Below, one piece after another: positions 15,620 through 25,542 of a DNA stretch of 45,743 nt; position 1 is the first letter of the stretch, and every line of letters starts with the position of its first letter. A program made the position numbers and the translations under genes. The notes under the pieces were generated by a model. The model was not told the DNA's origin. It saw only the letters and a program-made list of their open reading frames with translations, and searched no databases. Where the stretch lies: assembly GCA_946410305.1 (NCBI GenBank), contig CAMJZV010000025.1, positions 1 through 45,743 on the forward strand. The letters are read 5' to 3'. This stretch comes from an uncultured Prevotellaceae bacterium. Lineage in GTDB: Bacteria; Bacteroidota; Bacteroidia; Bacteroidales; Bacteroidaceae.

Positions 15620-18600
15620 TTATGCTCTCTTGCCCATGATTCGCTCTTCGATGCTTTGGAAGATAACGAAGAGCACGGGGACGATGAAGAGTAGAGCTAT
15701 GGTGCCGATGACCATACCTCCAATGGTGCCCACACCGAGAGAGTGGTTGCCGTTGGCACCAACGCCAGTGGCGAGGGCTAGTGGCAACAGTCCGAAGACC
15801 ATGGTGAGCGACGTCATAAGGATAGGACGCAGACGCACGGCAGCAGCGTCGAGGGCAGCATCAACGATGCCCATGCCCTGACGACGGCGCGTCGAGGCAT
15901 ACTCAGTGAGCAGGATGGCTGTCTTTGACAGCAGTCCGATGAGCATGATGAGTCCCGTCTGCATATAGATGTTGTTCTCCAGTCCCCACATCCATGCAAA
16001 GAGGAACGAGCCTGCCAGTCCGAAGGGTACGCTCAAGATGACGGCCAAGGGGATAAAGAGACTCTCGTAGAGGGCACAGAGGATGAGGTAGATGAAGACG
16101 ATGCAGATGACGAAGACCAGTGCGGTGGTGTTCTGCGACGATGCTTCCTCACGCGTCATGCCGCCAAACTCGTAGCCGTAGCCTTCAGGCAGCACTTCGG
16201 CAGCCACCTCGCGGATGGCATCGATGGCCTGTCCAGAGCTGTAACCCTCAGCAGCGGTACCACCCACCTGGATCGATGGGAAGAGGTTGAAGCGCGACAG
16301 TGTCTCAGAGCCGTAGACGCGCGTCAGCGTGAGATACTGGCCGATGGGCGACATCTCGCCAGACGAGGTGCGCACAAAGATGTTGTTGAGCGACTCTGTA
16401 TCGAGACGGTATTCAGGCGAGGCCTGCACCATGACGCGGTAGAGCTTGGTGAAGCGCACGAAGTTGGAGGCATAGGTGCCGCCGACATACCCGCTGAGCG
16501 CTGACAGCACATCGCTGGGTGATACGCCACGACGCTTGCACAGGGCTGCATCGACCTCCACGCGGTATTGTGGGTATTTCAGCGAGAAGTTGGTATAGGC
16601 ACGACCTATCTCCGGGCGTTCGCTGAGGGCGGCAATCAACTTGTTGGTATAGCCCAGCAGGTCCTGGATGGTGCCACCGTGTTTGTCTTGTACGTGCAGC
16701 TCGAAACCATTGATGCGACCGAAGCCTGGCAGCATGTTCTGTGTATTCACCTGTATCTTGGCATTGGCGATGTCGGCCGTGCGCCGATATATTTCCTGCA
16801 CAATGCTCTGGTCGTCATCGCCCTTGCCCGTGCGTTCGTCCCACTTCTTCAGTTTGAGCGTGAAGTTACCGTTTGACGACGACTGCTCGAAGCTGTTCGA
16901 GTTACCCGCAATGAGCGAGTAGATGCGCAGCTGGGGAAGGTCCTTGATGCGTGCCTCTACTTCTTTCAGGATATGATAGGTCTGCTGCAGGCTGCTGCCT
17001 GGCGATGCCTGTACATTAATAAATACGGTACCCATATCCTCGTTGGGCACGAGACCCGTCTTGGTGGTCTTCATCATCCAGCCGAGGACGGCGATGGCTA
17101 CGACGACGAGTGTGCTGGCCAGTACCTTACGGTTGATGAAACCCGTGACGACGCCTTTGTAATGGGCTGAGAACGTCTGGAAGCCAGCATTGAAGCGTTC
17201 CTGGAACTTGTTCAACTTCGAGTCGCGCATGATGATGGCTGACAGGGCAGGGGAGAGCGTCAGGGCGTTGAACAGCGAGATGGCTACGGCAATGGCCATG
17301 GTCAGTCCAAACTGTGTATAGAACGTGCCAGTGACGCCACCAATAAAGCAGACGGGCACGAAGACCGCCATGAAGACCAGCGTAGTGGTGATCAGTGCCG
17401 AGGTGATGTTGTGCATGGCGTCAGCAACCATGAGGTGGTTGTCGGTGGTGGGCAAGACGGAATCTTGCCCCACGCTAGCGGCGGGCAAACCGCCGCCCAC
17501 GCTGGCCCCCTCCAGTCGCGCCTGCACGGCCTCTACCACCACGATGGCGTCGTCTACCACCGTACCGATAACCAGCACGAGGGCAAAGAGCGTCAGCATG
17601 TTGAGCGAGAAACCGATGGCATAGATGACGGCCAGCGTGGCTATCAGCGATACCACGATGGCGATAGCTGGGATGATGGTGGCGCGCCACGAGCCCAGGA
17701 ACAGCCATACCACGAGGATAACCAGTACGAGGGCTTCGAACAGTGTCTCCACCACGCTGGCAATGGAGGCGTCGAGGAAGTCCTTCTTCGACTCCAAGTC
17801 CTCGATGACGATGCCTGGCGGCAGCGAGTGGCGTATCTCCTCGACCTCAGCGTCTATCTCTTTGATGATCTCGTTGGCGTTAGAGCCTGCCACCTGGTTG
17901 ATGCTGATATTGATGCCTGGAGAGCCATTGGTCTCACCGATGATGTTATAGTTCTGCGAACCCAGTTCCACACGGGCAATGTCGCCAATGCGCAGCACGT
18001 CGCCATCGGGCAGCGAGCGGATGACGAGGTTCTCGTACTCCTGCTCTTCCTCGTAGCGTCCACGGTATTTCAGCACATACTGGAATGTGTTCTCACTCTC
18101 AGCACCCAGCGTACCTGTAGCCACCTCGACGTTCTGCTCGTTAAGCACCTGTGTCACATCGGAGGGCGTCAGTCCGTACTGTGCCATCTTCAGCGGGTCG
18201 AGCCAGATGCGCATGGAGTAGTCGGCACCCATCACATTGACCTCGCCCACACCAGGAATACGGCTCAGGCGTGGCTCAATATTGATTTTCGTATAGTTGG
18301 CCAGGAAGGAACGGTCAAAGGTTGAGTCAGGACTGTAGACTGCAATCTGCTTGATGTTCGAGGTTTGGCGCTTGCGTACCGTCAGACCGCTCTTCACCAC
18401 GTCACTCGGCAGACGCCCCTGTACGGTGGCGGCACGGTTCTGCACGTTGACCATCGCCATGTTGGGGTCGGTGCCCTGACGGAAGAAGATGCCGATAGAG
18501 GCTGTGCCGTTGTTTGACGCCGACGAGGTCATGTACATCATGCCCTCCACACCGTTGATGGCCTCCTCCAGTGGCACGATGACGCTCTTCTGCACTGTTT

Positions 18601-18766
18601 CTGCATTGGCACCCGTATAGGACGCCATGATGCGAACGGTGGGCGGTGCTATCTCAGGGAACTGTTCCAGAGCAAGCTGGCTCAGTCCGATAATGCCTAC
18701 CAGCACCATCAGTACCGAGATCACTCCGGATAATATCGGGCGGTCAATGAATGTTCGTACGTTCAT
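15620..18766 (-). CDS. RND multidrug efflux permease, AcrB/MexB (HAE1) type
   Basis: A 1048-residue inner-membrane proton antiporter. It has the N-terminal helix (FIDRPILSGVISVLMVLVGI), two periplasmic loops, and two sets of six helices; the proton-relay aspartates lie in GTVVDDAIVVVEAV, and the second half contains GLIMLIGLLSKTAILLTEYA. Family role: trimeric pump working with the membrane fusion protein encoded 8 bp upstream and an outer-membrane TolC-type channel, which is not in this cluster and must come from elsewhere. Just after the helix with the Asp pair, residues about 419-441 are an insertion absent from relatives and encoded by two adjacent hairpins (separate entry). It is on the cytoplasmic side, where an insertion could be tolerated. 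Confidence 0.95.
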   Translation of the reverse strand: MNVRTFIDRPILSGVISVLMVLVGIIGLSQLALEQFPEIAPPTVRIMASYTGANAETVQKSVIVPLEEAINGVEGMMYMTSSASNNGTASIGIFFRQGTDPNMAMVNVQNRAATVQGRLPSDVVKSGLTVRKRQTSNIKQIAVYSPDSTFDRSFLANYTKINIEPRLSRIPGVGEVNVMGADYSMRIWLDPLKMAQYGLTPSDVTQVLNEQNVEVATGTLGAESENTFQYVLKYRGRYEEEQEYENLVIRSLPDGDVLRIGDIARVELGSQNYNIIGETNGSPGINISINQVAGSNANEIIKEIDAEVEEIRHSLPPGIVIEDLESKKDFLDASIASVVETLFEALVLVILVVWLFLGSWRATIIPAIAIVVSLIATLAVIYAIGFSLNMLTLFALVLVIGTVVDDAIVVVEAVQARLEGASVGGGLPAASVGQDSVLPTTDNHLMVADAMHNITSALITTTLVFMAVFVPVCFIGGVTGTFYTQFGLTMAIAVAISLFNALTLSPALSAIIMRDSKLNKFQERFNAGFQTFSAHYKGVVTGFINRKVLASTLVVVAIAVLGWMMKTTKTGLVPNEDMGTVFINVQASPGSSLQQTYHILKEVEARIKDLPQLRIYSLIAGNSNSFEQSSSNGNFTLKLKKWDERTGKGDDDQSIVQEIYRRTADIANAKIQVNTQNMLPGFGRINGFELHVQDKHGGTIQDLLGYTNKLIAALSERPEIGRAYTNFSLKYPQYRVEVDAALCKRRGVSPSDVLSALSGYVGGTYASNFVRFTKLYRVMVQASPEYRLDTESLNNIFVRTSSGEMSPIGQYLTLTRVYGSETLSRFNLFPSIQVGGTAAEGYSSGQAIDAIREVAAEVLPEGYGYEFGGMTREEASSQNTTALVFVICIVFIYLILCALYESLFIPLAVILSVPFGLAGSFLFAWMWGLENNIYMQTGLIMLIGLLSKTAILLTEYASTRRRQGMGIVDAALDAAAVRLRPILMTSLTMVFGLLPLALATGVGANGNHSLGVGTIGGMVIGTIALLFIVPVLFVIFQSIEERIMGKRA
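17450..17496. repeat. Double-hairpin palindromic insertion inside the RND permease gene
   Basis: GGGCAAGA (17450-17457) pairs with TCTTGCCC (17463-17470), and GCGGCGG (17478-17484) pairs with CCGCCGC (17490-17496). The element is translated as GASVGGGLPAASVGQDSVLP, in frame, where related permeases have a shorter loop. Its GC content is well above its surroundings. Confidence 0.75.
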
Positions 18767-18774
18767 GGTTTTGG

Positions 18775-19902
18775 CTATTTGCTATTTGCTTTTGGCTTTT
18801 GGCCTCCCACTTCCACTCCTTCTCTCAGCAGTCCGGCACCCTCGGCAATGATGGTGTCGCCAGCGTTGAGGCCTTCCTCCACGATATATTCCTTGCCGTT
18901 GTTCTGCGGGAAGAGCGTGACGGCTGTGGCTTTCGTCTTGCCATCAATGACGCGATAGACGAACATGCGGTTCTGAAGCTCATAGGTAGCCTCCTGAGGA
19001 ATGACGATGCAGTCTTTGTGTTGTGTAGGCACGACAATCGTGGCGCTTCCGCCATTATGCAACAGTCCACCCTTGTTGGGGAAGGTGGCACGCAGTGTGA
19101 CGGCACCAGTCTTGGCGTCAATCGTTCCGCTGACGGCACTGATGGTGCCCTGCTGGTCGTAGTTCTGTCCGTTGTTCAGGCGCAGACTGACATCTGGCGC
19201 CTTGCTGATGAACTCCTCAATGGAGCCATATTGCGTGATGAGGTTGAGCGCTTGGTTCTCGCTGATGCTGAAATAGACGTACATCTCTGAGTCGTCGGCA
19301 ACAGTTACCAGCGGTTCGCTGATATTGCTACTCACTAGTGAGCCCACATGCCAGGGAATCATCGATGCTACACCGCTGACGGGGCTTTTCACCTCCGTAT
19401 AGTTCAGGTTGTTGCGAGCGTTCACTTCCTGGGCCTTAGCCTGTGCCAACGAGGCTTCAGCCTCTAACAGGGCGTTGCGCATGGTCTCTACGCTGACGTC
19501 GCTAACCACGCGACCCTCCTTTAGCTGTGTCTCGTTCTTATAGTTCATACGTGCTGTAGCCAGTCGGGCCTCAGCGCTCTTGCGGGCTGCCACAGCAACC
19601 TCCAAGGCTGCCTGGTAAGGCACCTGGTCGATGATGAACAGCACCTGTCCTTTCTTGACGGCTTCTCCTTCATTGATACAGATGCGTGTGATGCAGCCCG
19701 ACACCTGTGGTCTTACCTCCACAATCTGACGTCCCGTCATACGCGCTGAGTACTGGCGCTGAAGGGTCATATCTTTCTTGCCAACCACCATGGTCTGGTA
19801 CTGCTGTGCACCCTGCTCACGCTTCTTCTGCTGGCTACACGATGTCACCAGCAGTCCTGTAAAGACTGCTGAAAGAACGCCTATCGATAAAACTTTATTC
19901 AT
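18775..19902 (-). CDS. RND efflux membrane fusion (periplasmic adaptor) lipoprotein
   Basis: The longer open frame starts at 19983, but it overlaps the upstream ABC gene; the ATG at 19902 (MNKVLSIGVLSAVFTGLLVT then SC) gives a lipoprotein signal with the lipobox Cys at residue 22 and a 375-residue protein. Domains follow AcrA/MexA order: beta-barrel start (RQIVEVRPQVSGCITRICIN), lipoyl half-motifs (EGEAVKKGQVLFIIDQVPYQ and NLNYTEVKSPVSGVASMIPW), alpha-hairpin (AEASLAQAKAQEVNARNNLN), and a C-terminal membrane-proximal domain. It bridges the RND permease, whose ATG is 8 bp after this stop, to a TolC channel. The last residues (GGQKPKANSK) are encoded by a CAAAAGCC/CAAATAGC simple repeat that runs on into the intergenic gap. 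Confidence 0.92.
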   Translation of the reverse strand: MNKVLSIGVLSAVFTGLLVTSCSQQKKREQGAQQYQTMVVGKKDMTLQRQYSARMTGRQIVEVRPQVSGCITRICINEGEAVKKGQVLFIIDQVPYQAALEVAVAARKSAEARLATARMNYKNETQLKEGRVVSDVSVETMRNALLEAEASLAQAKAQEVNARNNLNYTEVKSPVSGVASMIPWHVGSLVSSNISEPLVTVADDSEMYVYFSISENQALNLITQYGSIEEFISKAPDVSLRLNNGQNYDQQGTISAVSGTIDAKTGAVTLRATFPNKGGLLHNGGSATIVVPTQHKDCIVIPQEATYELQNRMFVYRVIDGKTKATAVTLFPQNNGKEYIVEEGLNAGDTIIAEGAGLLREGVEVGGQKPKANSK

Positions 19903-19942
19903 ATCATTAAACATAGCTAAGTCTAGGATAGTAGGACATCGT

Positions 19943-20683
19943 TTATTCAGCACCAAAGTAGGTCTCCAGTTCTGTGCGGGCACTACCCTCGCTGTTGGGC
20001 AAGTCGCGGATAATTACACCATGCTCAAGCAGTGCGATACGCGTGGAGATGTCTACCGTGTGCTGCAGATTGTGGCTGGAGATGAGGATGGTGGCACCCG
20101 TCTGCTGTTGGTAGTCAGTGAGCAGGTGCTTCAGGACCAGCTGCGAGGTGGGGTCGAGGAAGTTGAAGGGCTCGTCGAGGATGACAATCTCCGGCTTGCG
20201 GAGTAGGGCGGAGATGATGCCCACCTTCATCTTGTTACCTGCGGAGAGGTTGCGGATGAGCTTCTTCTGTCCGAAGATCTCGCCATTGGCAAAACGCTCG
20301 AAGTCCTGTAGGCGCTCGTCAACCTGCTGTTGGTTCATGCCTGACACCTTACCCAGGAATGCAAAGTACTCCTCAGGGGTGAGGAAGTCGATGAGGAAAC
20401 CCTCGTCGATATAGGCACCGACGTGCTGTTTCCAGGCCTCGCTTTCGGTGGGGTTGATGGCCGTGATGTCCGACGGAGAACCGTCGGGAGTAGGGGCAAA
20501 CACGTACTCCACAGCGCCCTCGTCGGGCTTCAGCAAGTCGAGGAGCATACGGAAGAGCGTGGTCTTACCGGCTCCGTTATTACCTACGAGACCCAGGATA
20601 TCGCCGTCGTTGATCTGGAACGACGGGATATCGCAGGCACATGTCTCGCCAAATTGCTTCTTTAGGTTGGTAATTTTGATCAT
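19943..20683 (-). CDS. ABC transporter ATP-binding protein
   Basis: A 246-residue ABC ATPase: Walker A GNNGAGKTT near residue 37, signature LSAGNKMKVG near 147 (degenerate from LSGGQ, common in BcrA/NatA-like exporters), Walker B IVILDEPFN near 165, and the H-loop ISSHNL. A segment rich in proline and serine (FAPTPDGSPSDITAINPTES) lies between Walker A and the Q-loop. No permease gene is adjacent, which is unusual; it stands 40 bp upstream of the RND adaptor gene in the same direction, so the three may share a transcript. It could energise a permease encoded elsewhere, or control the RND cluster indirectly. Substrate is unknown. Confidence 0.88.
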   Translation of the reverse strand: MIKITNLKKQFGETCACDIPSFQINDGDILGLVGNNGAGKTTLFRMLLDLLKPDEGAVEYVFAPTPDGSPSDITAINPTESEAWKQHVGAYIDEGFLIDFLTPEEYFAFLGKVSGMNQQQVDERLQDFERFANGEIFGQKKLIRNLSAGNKMKVGIISALLRKPEIVILDEPFNFLDPTSQLVLKHLLTDYQQQTGATILISSHNLQHTVDISTRIALLEHGVIIRDLPNSEGSARTELETYFGAE

Positions 20684-20698
20684 GGTTGTAAGTTTTTC

Positions 20699-20729
20699 TA
20701 GGATTGCCTAGGGACCCTAGGCAATCCTA
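20699..20729. repeat. 31-bp near-perfect palindrome between secA and the ABC gene
   Basis: TAGGATTGCCTAGGG (20699-20713) and CCCTAGGCAATCCTA (20715-20729) pair over 15 bp with a one-base centre. In the direction of transcription (minus) it is followed by an A-run, not a T-run, so it is not a standard terminator. It lies 4 bp after the secA stop. Confidence 0.8.
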
Positions 20730-20733
20730 TGAT

Positions 20734-23700
20734 TTATACTAGTCCGCGTCCGTGGCAGTTCTTGAACTTCTTGCCAGAGCCACAGGGACAGGGATCGTTA
20801 CGTCCAGGCAGCTTGTCCTTGATGATAGGAGCCTGCGGCTGACGGGCACGTGTGTCCTGAGCAGCTGCTGCGGCCTGATTGGGGTCGGTCATCTGCTCCT
20901 GGCTGAGGTTCTGCTTAGACTCGGTGTACTGCTGGCGCTGGGTGTGCTGTTCGGGAGCGGCCTCCTGCACCTGCTGCATCTCAGGAATCTGAGCGCGCAT
21001 GAGAATAGATACAGAGCGGTTGTTCATGGCGTTGACCATGTTGTCGAACAGTTTGACAGACTCCAGCTTGAAGATGAGCAACGGGTCTTTCTGCTCGTAA
21101 GAGGCATTCTGTACCGAGTGCTTCAGCTCGTCAAGCTCGCGGAGGTTCTCCTTCCACGCCTCGTCAATGATGTGGAGCAGAATCTGCTTCTCGAACTCCT
21201 TGACAACCGACTTACACTCGGTGTCGTAGGCTTCCTTGAGGTTACAGGGGATGTTATACATCTTGCGGCCATCGGTCAGGGGCACTACGATGCGCTCGTA
21301 CATCTGTCCCTGGTTCTCGTAGACCTGTTTGATGACAGGCATAGCGACCTCCTGGACGTGCTCCATCTTGCGCTTGAAGTTGCCCATAGCCACCTGGAAG
21401 ACCTCCTCGCAGAGATCCTCGTGGTTCTTGTTGATGAACTCGTCGCTGGTGAAGGGGCACTCCATAGCGAACAGCTTGATGAACTGTTCCTTGCAGCCCT
21501 CGTAGTCGTTGTTCTCGATGATGTAGACCACACGGTCCCAGATGGTGTTAGAGATGTCCATGCCAATGCGCTCACCCATGAGGGCGTGGCGACGCTTGCC
21601 ATAAACAACAGTACGCTGCTTGTTCATGACGTCGTCGTATTCCAGCAGGCGCTTACGGATACCGAAGTTGTTCTCCTCGACCTTCTTCTGTGCACGCTCT
21701 ACCTGCTTGGAAATCATGGGGCTCTCCAGCATCTCGCCCTCCTTGAAGCCGAGCTTGTCCATGACGGTAGCGATACGCTCAGAACCGAACAGACGCATCA
21801 GCTTGTCTTCCAGAGAGATGAAGAACAGTGACGAACCTGGGTCACCCTGACGTCCGGCACGACCACGCAACTGGCGGTCTACACGACGTGACTCGTGGCG
21901 CTCAGTACCGATGATAGCCAAACCACCGGCAGCCTTTACCTCAGGCGACAGTTTGATATCGGTACCACGACCAGCCATGTTGGTGGCAATGGTAACAGCA
22001 CCCTTTCCGTTGGAGTCCTGCTGACCAGCGAGAGCCACAATGTCGGCCTCCTTCTGGTGCAACTTGGCGTTCAGTACCTGGTGGGGAATACCCTCGCGCT
22101 TGCCAGTCTCAGGATCTACATACATGTCGAGCATACGAGAGAGCAACTCAGAGATTTCCACGCTGGTAGTACCAATCAGGGTTGGACGACCCATATTGCG
22201 AAGACGTACGACTTCCTCGATGACAGCACGATACTTCTCACGAGCTGTCTTATAGATACGGTCGTCCATATCATCACGGATGACAGGACGGTTGGTAGGA
22301 ATCTCCACAACGTCGAGCTTGTAGATGTCCCAGAACTCACCAGCCTCGGTAGAAGCGGTACCGGTCATACCAGCTAACTTGTGGTACATACGGAAGTAGT
22401 TCTGCAGGGTGATGGTAGCAAAGGTCTGTGTAGCAGCCTCTACCTTCACGTGCTCCTTGGCCTCTACAGCCTGGTGCAAGCCGTCAGACCAGCGGCGGCC
22501 TTCCATGATACGACCTGTCTGCTCGTCAACAATCTTCACCTCGCCATCGATGACTACATACTCGTCGTCCTTGTTGAACATGCAGTAGGCCTTGAGCAGC
22601 TGCTGCAAGGTGTGGACACGCTCAGACTGTACGGCATAGTGCTGCAGCATCTCGTCCTTCTTGTTGATGCGCTCCTCGTCAGAGAGTGAGGTGTCGCCCT
22701 CCAAGGCAGAGAGTTGTGAGGTGATGTCGGGCAATACGAAGAGTTCTGCATCGCCCACCTGCTTGGCGAGCCATGCGGTACCCTTATCGGTGAGGTCGCA
22801 GGAGTTCAGTTTCTCGTCGACGACGAAATACAGAGGTTCTACAACCTCCGGCATGCGGCGGTTGTTATTCTCCATATAGGTCTCCTCAGTCTTGAGCATA
22901 CCGCTCTTGATGCCATCCTCCGAGAGGAACTTGATGAGCGGTTTGTTCTTAGGCATAGACTTATGAGAACGGTACAGGGCGAGGAAACCCTCGTCAAGCA
23001 GCTTCTTGTCGTTCTTCTCCTGTCCCTCGGCAATCTTCTGCTTGGCATCAGCCAGATACTGTGTAGCCAGCTGTTTCTGTACACCCACCAGCTTCTCTAC
23101 CAGTGGCTGGTACTCTTCGAACATCTGGTCGTCGCCCTTGGGAACGGGACCACTAATAATAAGAGGTGTACGGGCATCGTCAATCAACACCGAGTCTACC
23201 TCGTCGACGATGGCGTAGTTGTGGGCACGCTGTACGAGGTCGCTGGGCGAGATGGCCATGTTGTCACGCAGATAGTCGAAACCAAACTCGTTGTTGGTAC
23301 CGAAGGTGATATCTGCCTGATAAGCACGGCGACGCTCAGGAGAGTTGGGCTGGTGCTTGTCGATACAGTCTACAGAGAGGCCGTGGAACATATAGAGCGG
23401 ACCCATCCACTCGGAGTCACGCTTGGCCAGATAGTCGTTGACGGTAACCACATGGACACCATTGCCTGTCAGGGCGTTAAGGAATACGGGGAGGGTAGCG
23501 ACAAGCGTCTTACCTTCACCCGTAGCCATCTCGGCAATCTTACCCTGATGCAGTACGGTACCACCGAAGAGCTGTACGTCGTAGTGTACCATCTCCCATT
23601 TCAGGTCGTTGCCACCAGCCGTCCAGTGGTTGTGATAGATAGCCTTGTCACCATCGATGGTGATGAAGTCCTTGCGAGGATCGGCTGCCAACTCACGGTC

Positions 23701-24102
23701 GAAGTCGGTAGCGGTGACGATAGTCTCCTCGTTCTCGGCAAAGCGGCGGGCTGTATCCTTGACGATGGCGAAGACCTCAGGCATCACCTCGTCGAGGGCC
23801 TTCTCATAGATGTCAAGCACCTCTTTCTCCAGCTTGTCAATCTTGGCGAAGATGTCGGCACGCTCGTCAATAGGTGTCTCCTCGATGGTAGCCTTCAGTT
23901 TCTCTATCTCTTGTTTCTGCTCGTTGGCAGAGTCCTGCACAAAGTGCTGTATGTCCTTCGTACGCTGACGAAGTGCGTCGTTGTCGAGCTTCTGTACCTC
24001 GGGATATACAGCCTTCACCTTCTCTACGAGAGGCTGGATGAGCTTCATGTCACGTGAGGATTTGTCGCCAAACAGCGAACGTAAGATTTTATTAAAATTC
24101 AT
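20734..24102 (-). CDS. secA: Preprotein translocase motor ATPase SecA
   Basis: A 1122-residue SecA with the insertions typical of Bacteroidota. Seen in order: helicase motor 1 with [20 protein letters not shown] (Walker A, about residue 190) and [20 protein letters not shown]; an extended insertion before the preprotein cross-linking domain; motor 2 with [18 protein letters not shown] and [20 protein letters not shown]; helical wing/scaffold; a Gln-rich low-complexity linker; and the C-terminal zinc-binding tail [20 protein letters not shown] with its Cys-Cys-Cys-His set. It drives export of signal-peptide proteins through SecYEG and binds SecB and lipid through the zinc tail. It lies 63 bp downstream of the phosphatase-like gene in the same direction. 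Confidence 0.98.
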   Translation of the reverse strand: MNFNKILRSLFGDKSSRDMKLIQPLVEKVKAVYPEVQKLDNDALRQRTKDIQHFVQDSANEQKQEIEKLKATIEETPIDERADIFAKIDKLEKEVLDIYEKALDEVMPEVFAIVKDTARRFAENEETIVTATDFDRELAADPRKDFITIDGDKAIYHNHWTAGGNDLKWEMVHYDVQLFGGTVLHQGKIAEMATGEGKTLVATLPVFLNALTGNGVHVVTVNDYLAKRDSEWMGPLYMFHGLSVDCIDKHQPNSPERRRAYQADITFGTNNEFGFDYLRDNMAISPSDLVQRAHNYAIVDEVDSVLIDDARTPLIISGPVPKGDDQMFEEYQPLVEKLVGVQKQLATQYLADAKQKIAEGQEKNDKKLLDEGFLALYRSHKSMPKNKPLIKFLSEDGIKSGMLKTEETYMENNNRRMPEVVEPLYFVVDEKLNSCDLTDKGTAWLAKQVGDAELFVLPDITSQLSALEGDTSLSDEERINKKDEMLQHYAVQSERVHTLQQLLKAYCMFNKDDEYVVIDGEVKIVDEQTGRIMEGRRWSDGLHQAVEAKEHVKVEAATQTFATITLQNYFRMYHKLAGMTGTASTEAGEFWDIYKLDVVEIPTNRPVIRDDMDDRIYKTAREKYRAVIEEVVRLRNMGRPTLIGTTSVEISELLSRMLDMYVDPETGKREGIPHQVLNAKLHQKEADIVALAGQQDSNGKGAVTIATNMAGRGTDIKLSPEVKAAGGLAIIGTERHESRRVDRQLRGRAGRQGDPGSSLFFISLEDKLMRLFGSERIATVMDKLGFKEGEMLESPMISKQVERAQKKVEENNFGIRKRLLEYDDVMNKQRTVVYGKRRHALMGERIGMDISNTIWDRVVYIIENNDYEGCKEQFIKLFAMECPFTSDEFINKNHEDLCEEVFQVAMGNFKRKMEHVQEVAMPVIKQVYENQGQMYERIVVPLTDGRKMYNIPCNLKEAYDTECKSVVKEFEKQILLHIIDEAWKENLRELDELKHSVQNASYEQKDPLLIFKLESVKLFDNMVNAMNNRSVSILMRAQIPEMQQVQEAAPEQHTQRQQYTESKQNLSQEQMTDPNQAAAAAQDTRARQPQAPIIKDKLPGRNDPCPCGSGKKFKNCHGRGLV

Positions 24103-24165
24103 ATTGTATTTTTGTTTTTATTATTTCTTATTTAATATTTCATCTTTCATTTTTCATCTTTCATC

Positions 24166-25542
24166 CTAGAACAGTGGTTCTGCGGAGCAGGCATTCGGCG
24201 CACGTATACGGATGATGCGTGCTATGGTCGGTGCAATAGCATCAGCCGTAACAGGCGTCTGTACGCGCTGGGCCTTGACACCTGCACCAAAGAATATAAT
24301 AGGGAATGGAATGTTGCTGACTCGTGAGGTCGTAGAGGTGTGATTACTCTCGTTGACCAGTTCCCAGCCTGGGGCAATATCAATAATCAGGTCGCCACAC
24401 TTCTCGACATTAAAGCCGTTGCGGATGCGCTCTAGCTGGTTGCTGTCGCTGGTAGTCAGTTGGTTGGTGGTATAGACGTGGCGCACACCTGACAGCTGCA
24501 GAATGAACTGTTGGGCACGCAGCAACACGTCACCCATATTGATGTTCTTGCGTTCCAGCAACTTATGATCCAGGAAAAGCTGGTTGTGATAGACTGTCTC
24601 TACATATTGTGCAGCACCAAAGGTAGCTCCCAGGTACATGTTCAGCAGGTTGACAGTGCGCTGGATATCGAACTTTCCAGTGGGAATACGGTATTTCTCG
24701 TTGTTGTTCTGCTCGTTTTCTACACGGGCCGAGCCAGTACTTGTCAGTACGAAAAGCACACGATCCAGTGGCACACGCTTGCTGACGCTGTCCACCAACT
24801 GACCGATTGTACGATCCAGTGCCACGTAACCCTCCATTTGGGGAGCTACTGAATAACCGACGCTCAGCAGGTCGGTCTTGTCGTCGAGTGCCATTCCACT
24901 GTTTTTCAGGCATTCTAAGGCAATATCTGTCACGCTGGCGTTTTTGTCAGCAGAGGGACTGTAAAGGCGGGAATAGCCACGTAGCCATGGGTTGACTGGC
25001 TCATAATAGTTGGTGATAACCCACTTTCCCGACTGCATCCATGCAGCACCATCAGCAGCATGGCCGGCTGATAAGATGGCATTCTCTGGCGTTGCGGCAA
25101 AGGCAAAGACCTTGGAGATGCCGTTGGAGGCTATCTTCAGTTCATCACCTACTGTCGATGTGCCCAACTGTCGGGGAGAATAGCCCTGACGCTGGTCGAG
25201 GACAGCACGTACGGGACGCAGCGTATTGCGGTCGAGCCATTCTTCGCCCGTGACACCATGATAATAAGGTGTGGTGCCTGTCGACAAAGAGGCTGCTGCC
25301 GATGCACGATCTATTGGCGTAAAGCTGTAAGATGCATTGGTATAGAATGCCCCTTCTGTCAGCATTCTGCGCAGTCCGTAGGCATTATACAACGGTGCGA
25401 AGGTCTCCAGATGGTCCGTACGCAACTCGTCAACGGTGATAGACACCACCAGTTTCGGAGCCTGTGGAACCGTCTGAGCACCCGCTTCGTTGGCCAGAAC
25501 CAATGCTGAGAGTAGGGTGATATATATGTATTTGTTATTCAT
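24166..25542 (-). CDS. Alkaline phosphatase-superfamily (PafA/nucleotide pyrophosphatase-like) secreted protein
   Basis: The frame is open from 25617, but the ATG at 25542 gives a clean signal peptide (MNNKYIYITLLSALVLANEA then GAQ) and overlaps the preceding gene by 8 bp, so it is chosen (458 residues). The fold signature is VVSITVDELRTDHLETFAPL (first metal-binding Asp near 33) followed by FTPIDRASAAASLSTGTTPY, where the nucleophile Thr/Ser loop of the superfamily lies, and YYHGVTGEEW. A late segment, SNIPFPIIFFGAGVKAQRVQ then TPVTADAIAPTIARI, corresponds to the C-terminal metal-site region. The nucleophile context differs from PafA's (TGPGHAS), so substrate and even activity are uncertain. 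It is probably co-transcribed with the Lnb-like gene and possibly with secA. Confidence 0.8.
   Translation of the reverse strand: MNNKYIYITLLSALVLANEAGAQTVPQAPKLVVSITVDELRTDHLETFAPLYNAYGLRRMLTEGAFYTNASYSFTPIDRASAAASLSTGTTPYYHGVTGEEWLDRNTLRPVRAVLDQRQGYSPRQLGTSTVGDELKIASNGISKVFAFAATPENAILSAGHAADGAAWMQSGKWVITNYYEPVNPWLRGYSRLYSPSADKNASVTDIALECLKNSGMALDDKTDLLSVGYSVAPQMEGYVALDRTIGQLVDSVSKRVPLDRVLFVLTSTGSARVENEQNNNEKYRIPTGKFDIQRTVNLLNMYLGATFGAAQYVETVYHNQLFLDHKLLERKNINMGDVLLRAQQFILQLSGVRHVYTTNQLTTSDSNQLERIRNGFNVEKCGDLIIDIAPGWELVNESNHTSTTSRVSNIPFPIIFFGAGVKAQRVQTPVTADAIAPTIARIIRIRAPNACSAEPLF

Noticed and set aside
17411..18325. Long plus-strand open frame opposite the RND permease
   Set aside because: It is antisense to a well-conserved permease, is His/Asp/Val-rich in the manner of shadow frames, and matches no family.
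15620..20683. Complete tripartite efflux operon
   Set aside because: No TolC-type outer-membrane channel gene lies in the cluster.
20699..20729. Rho-independent terminator of secA
   Set aside because: In the secA direction the hairpin is followed by A residues, not T residues, so it is listed as a palindrome only.
20752..24057. Long plus-strand open frames opposite secA
   Set aside because: Leu/Val-rich shadows of strongly biased secA codons; no start signals or family features.
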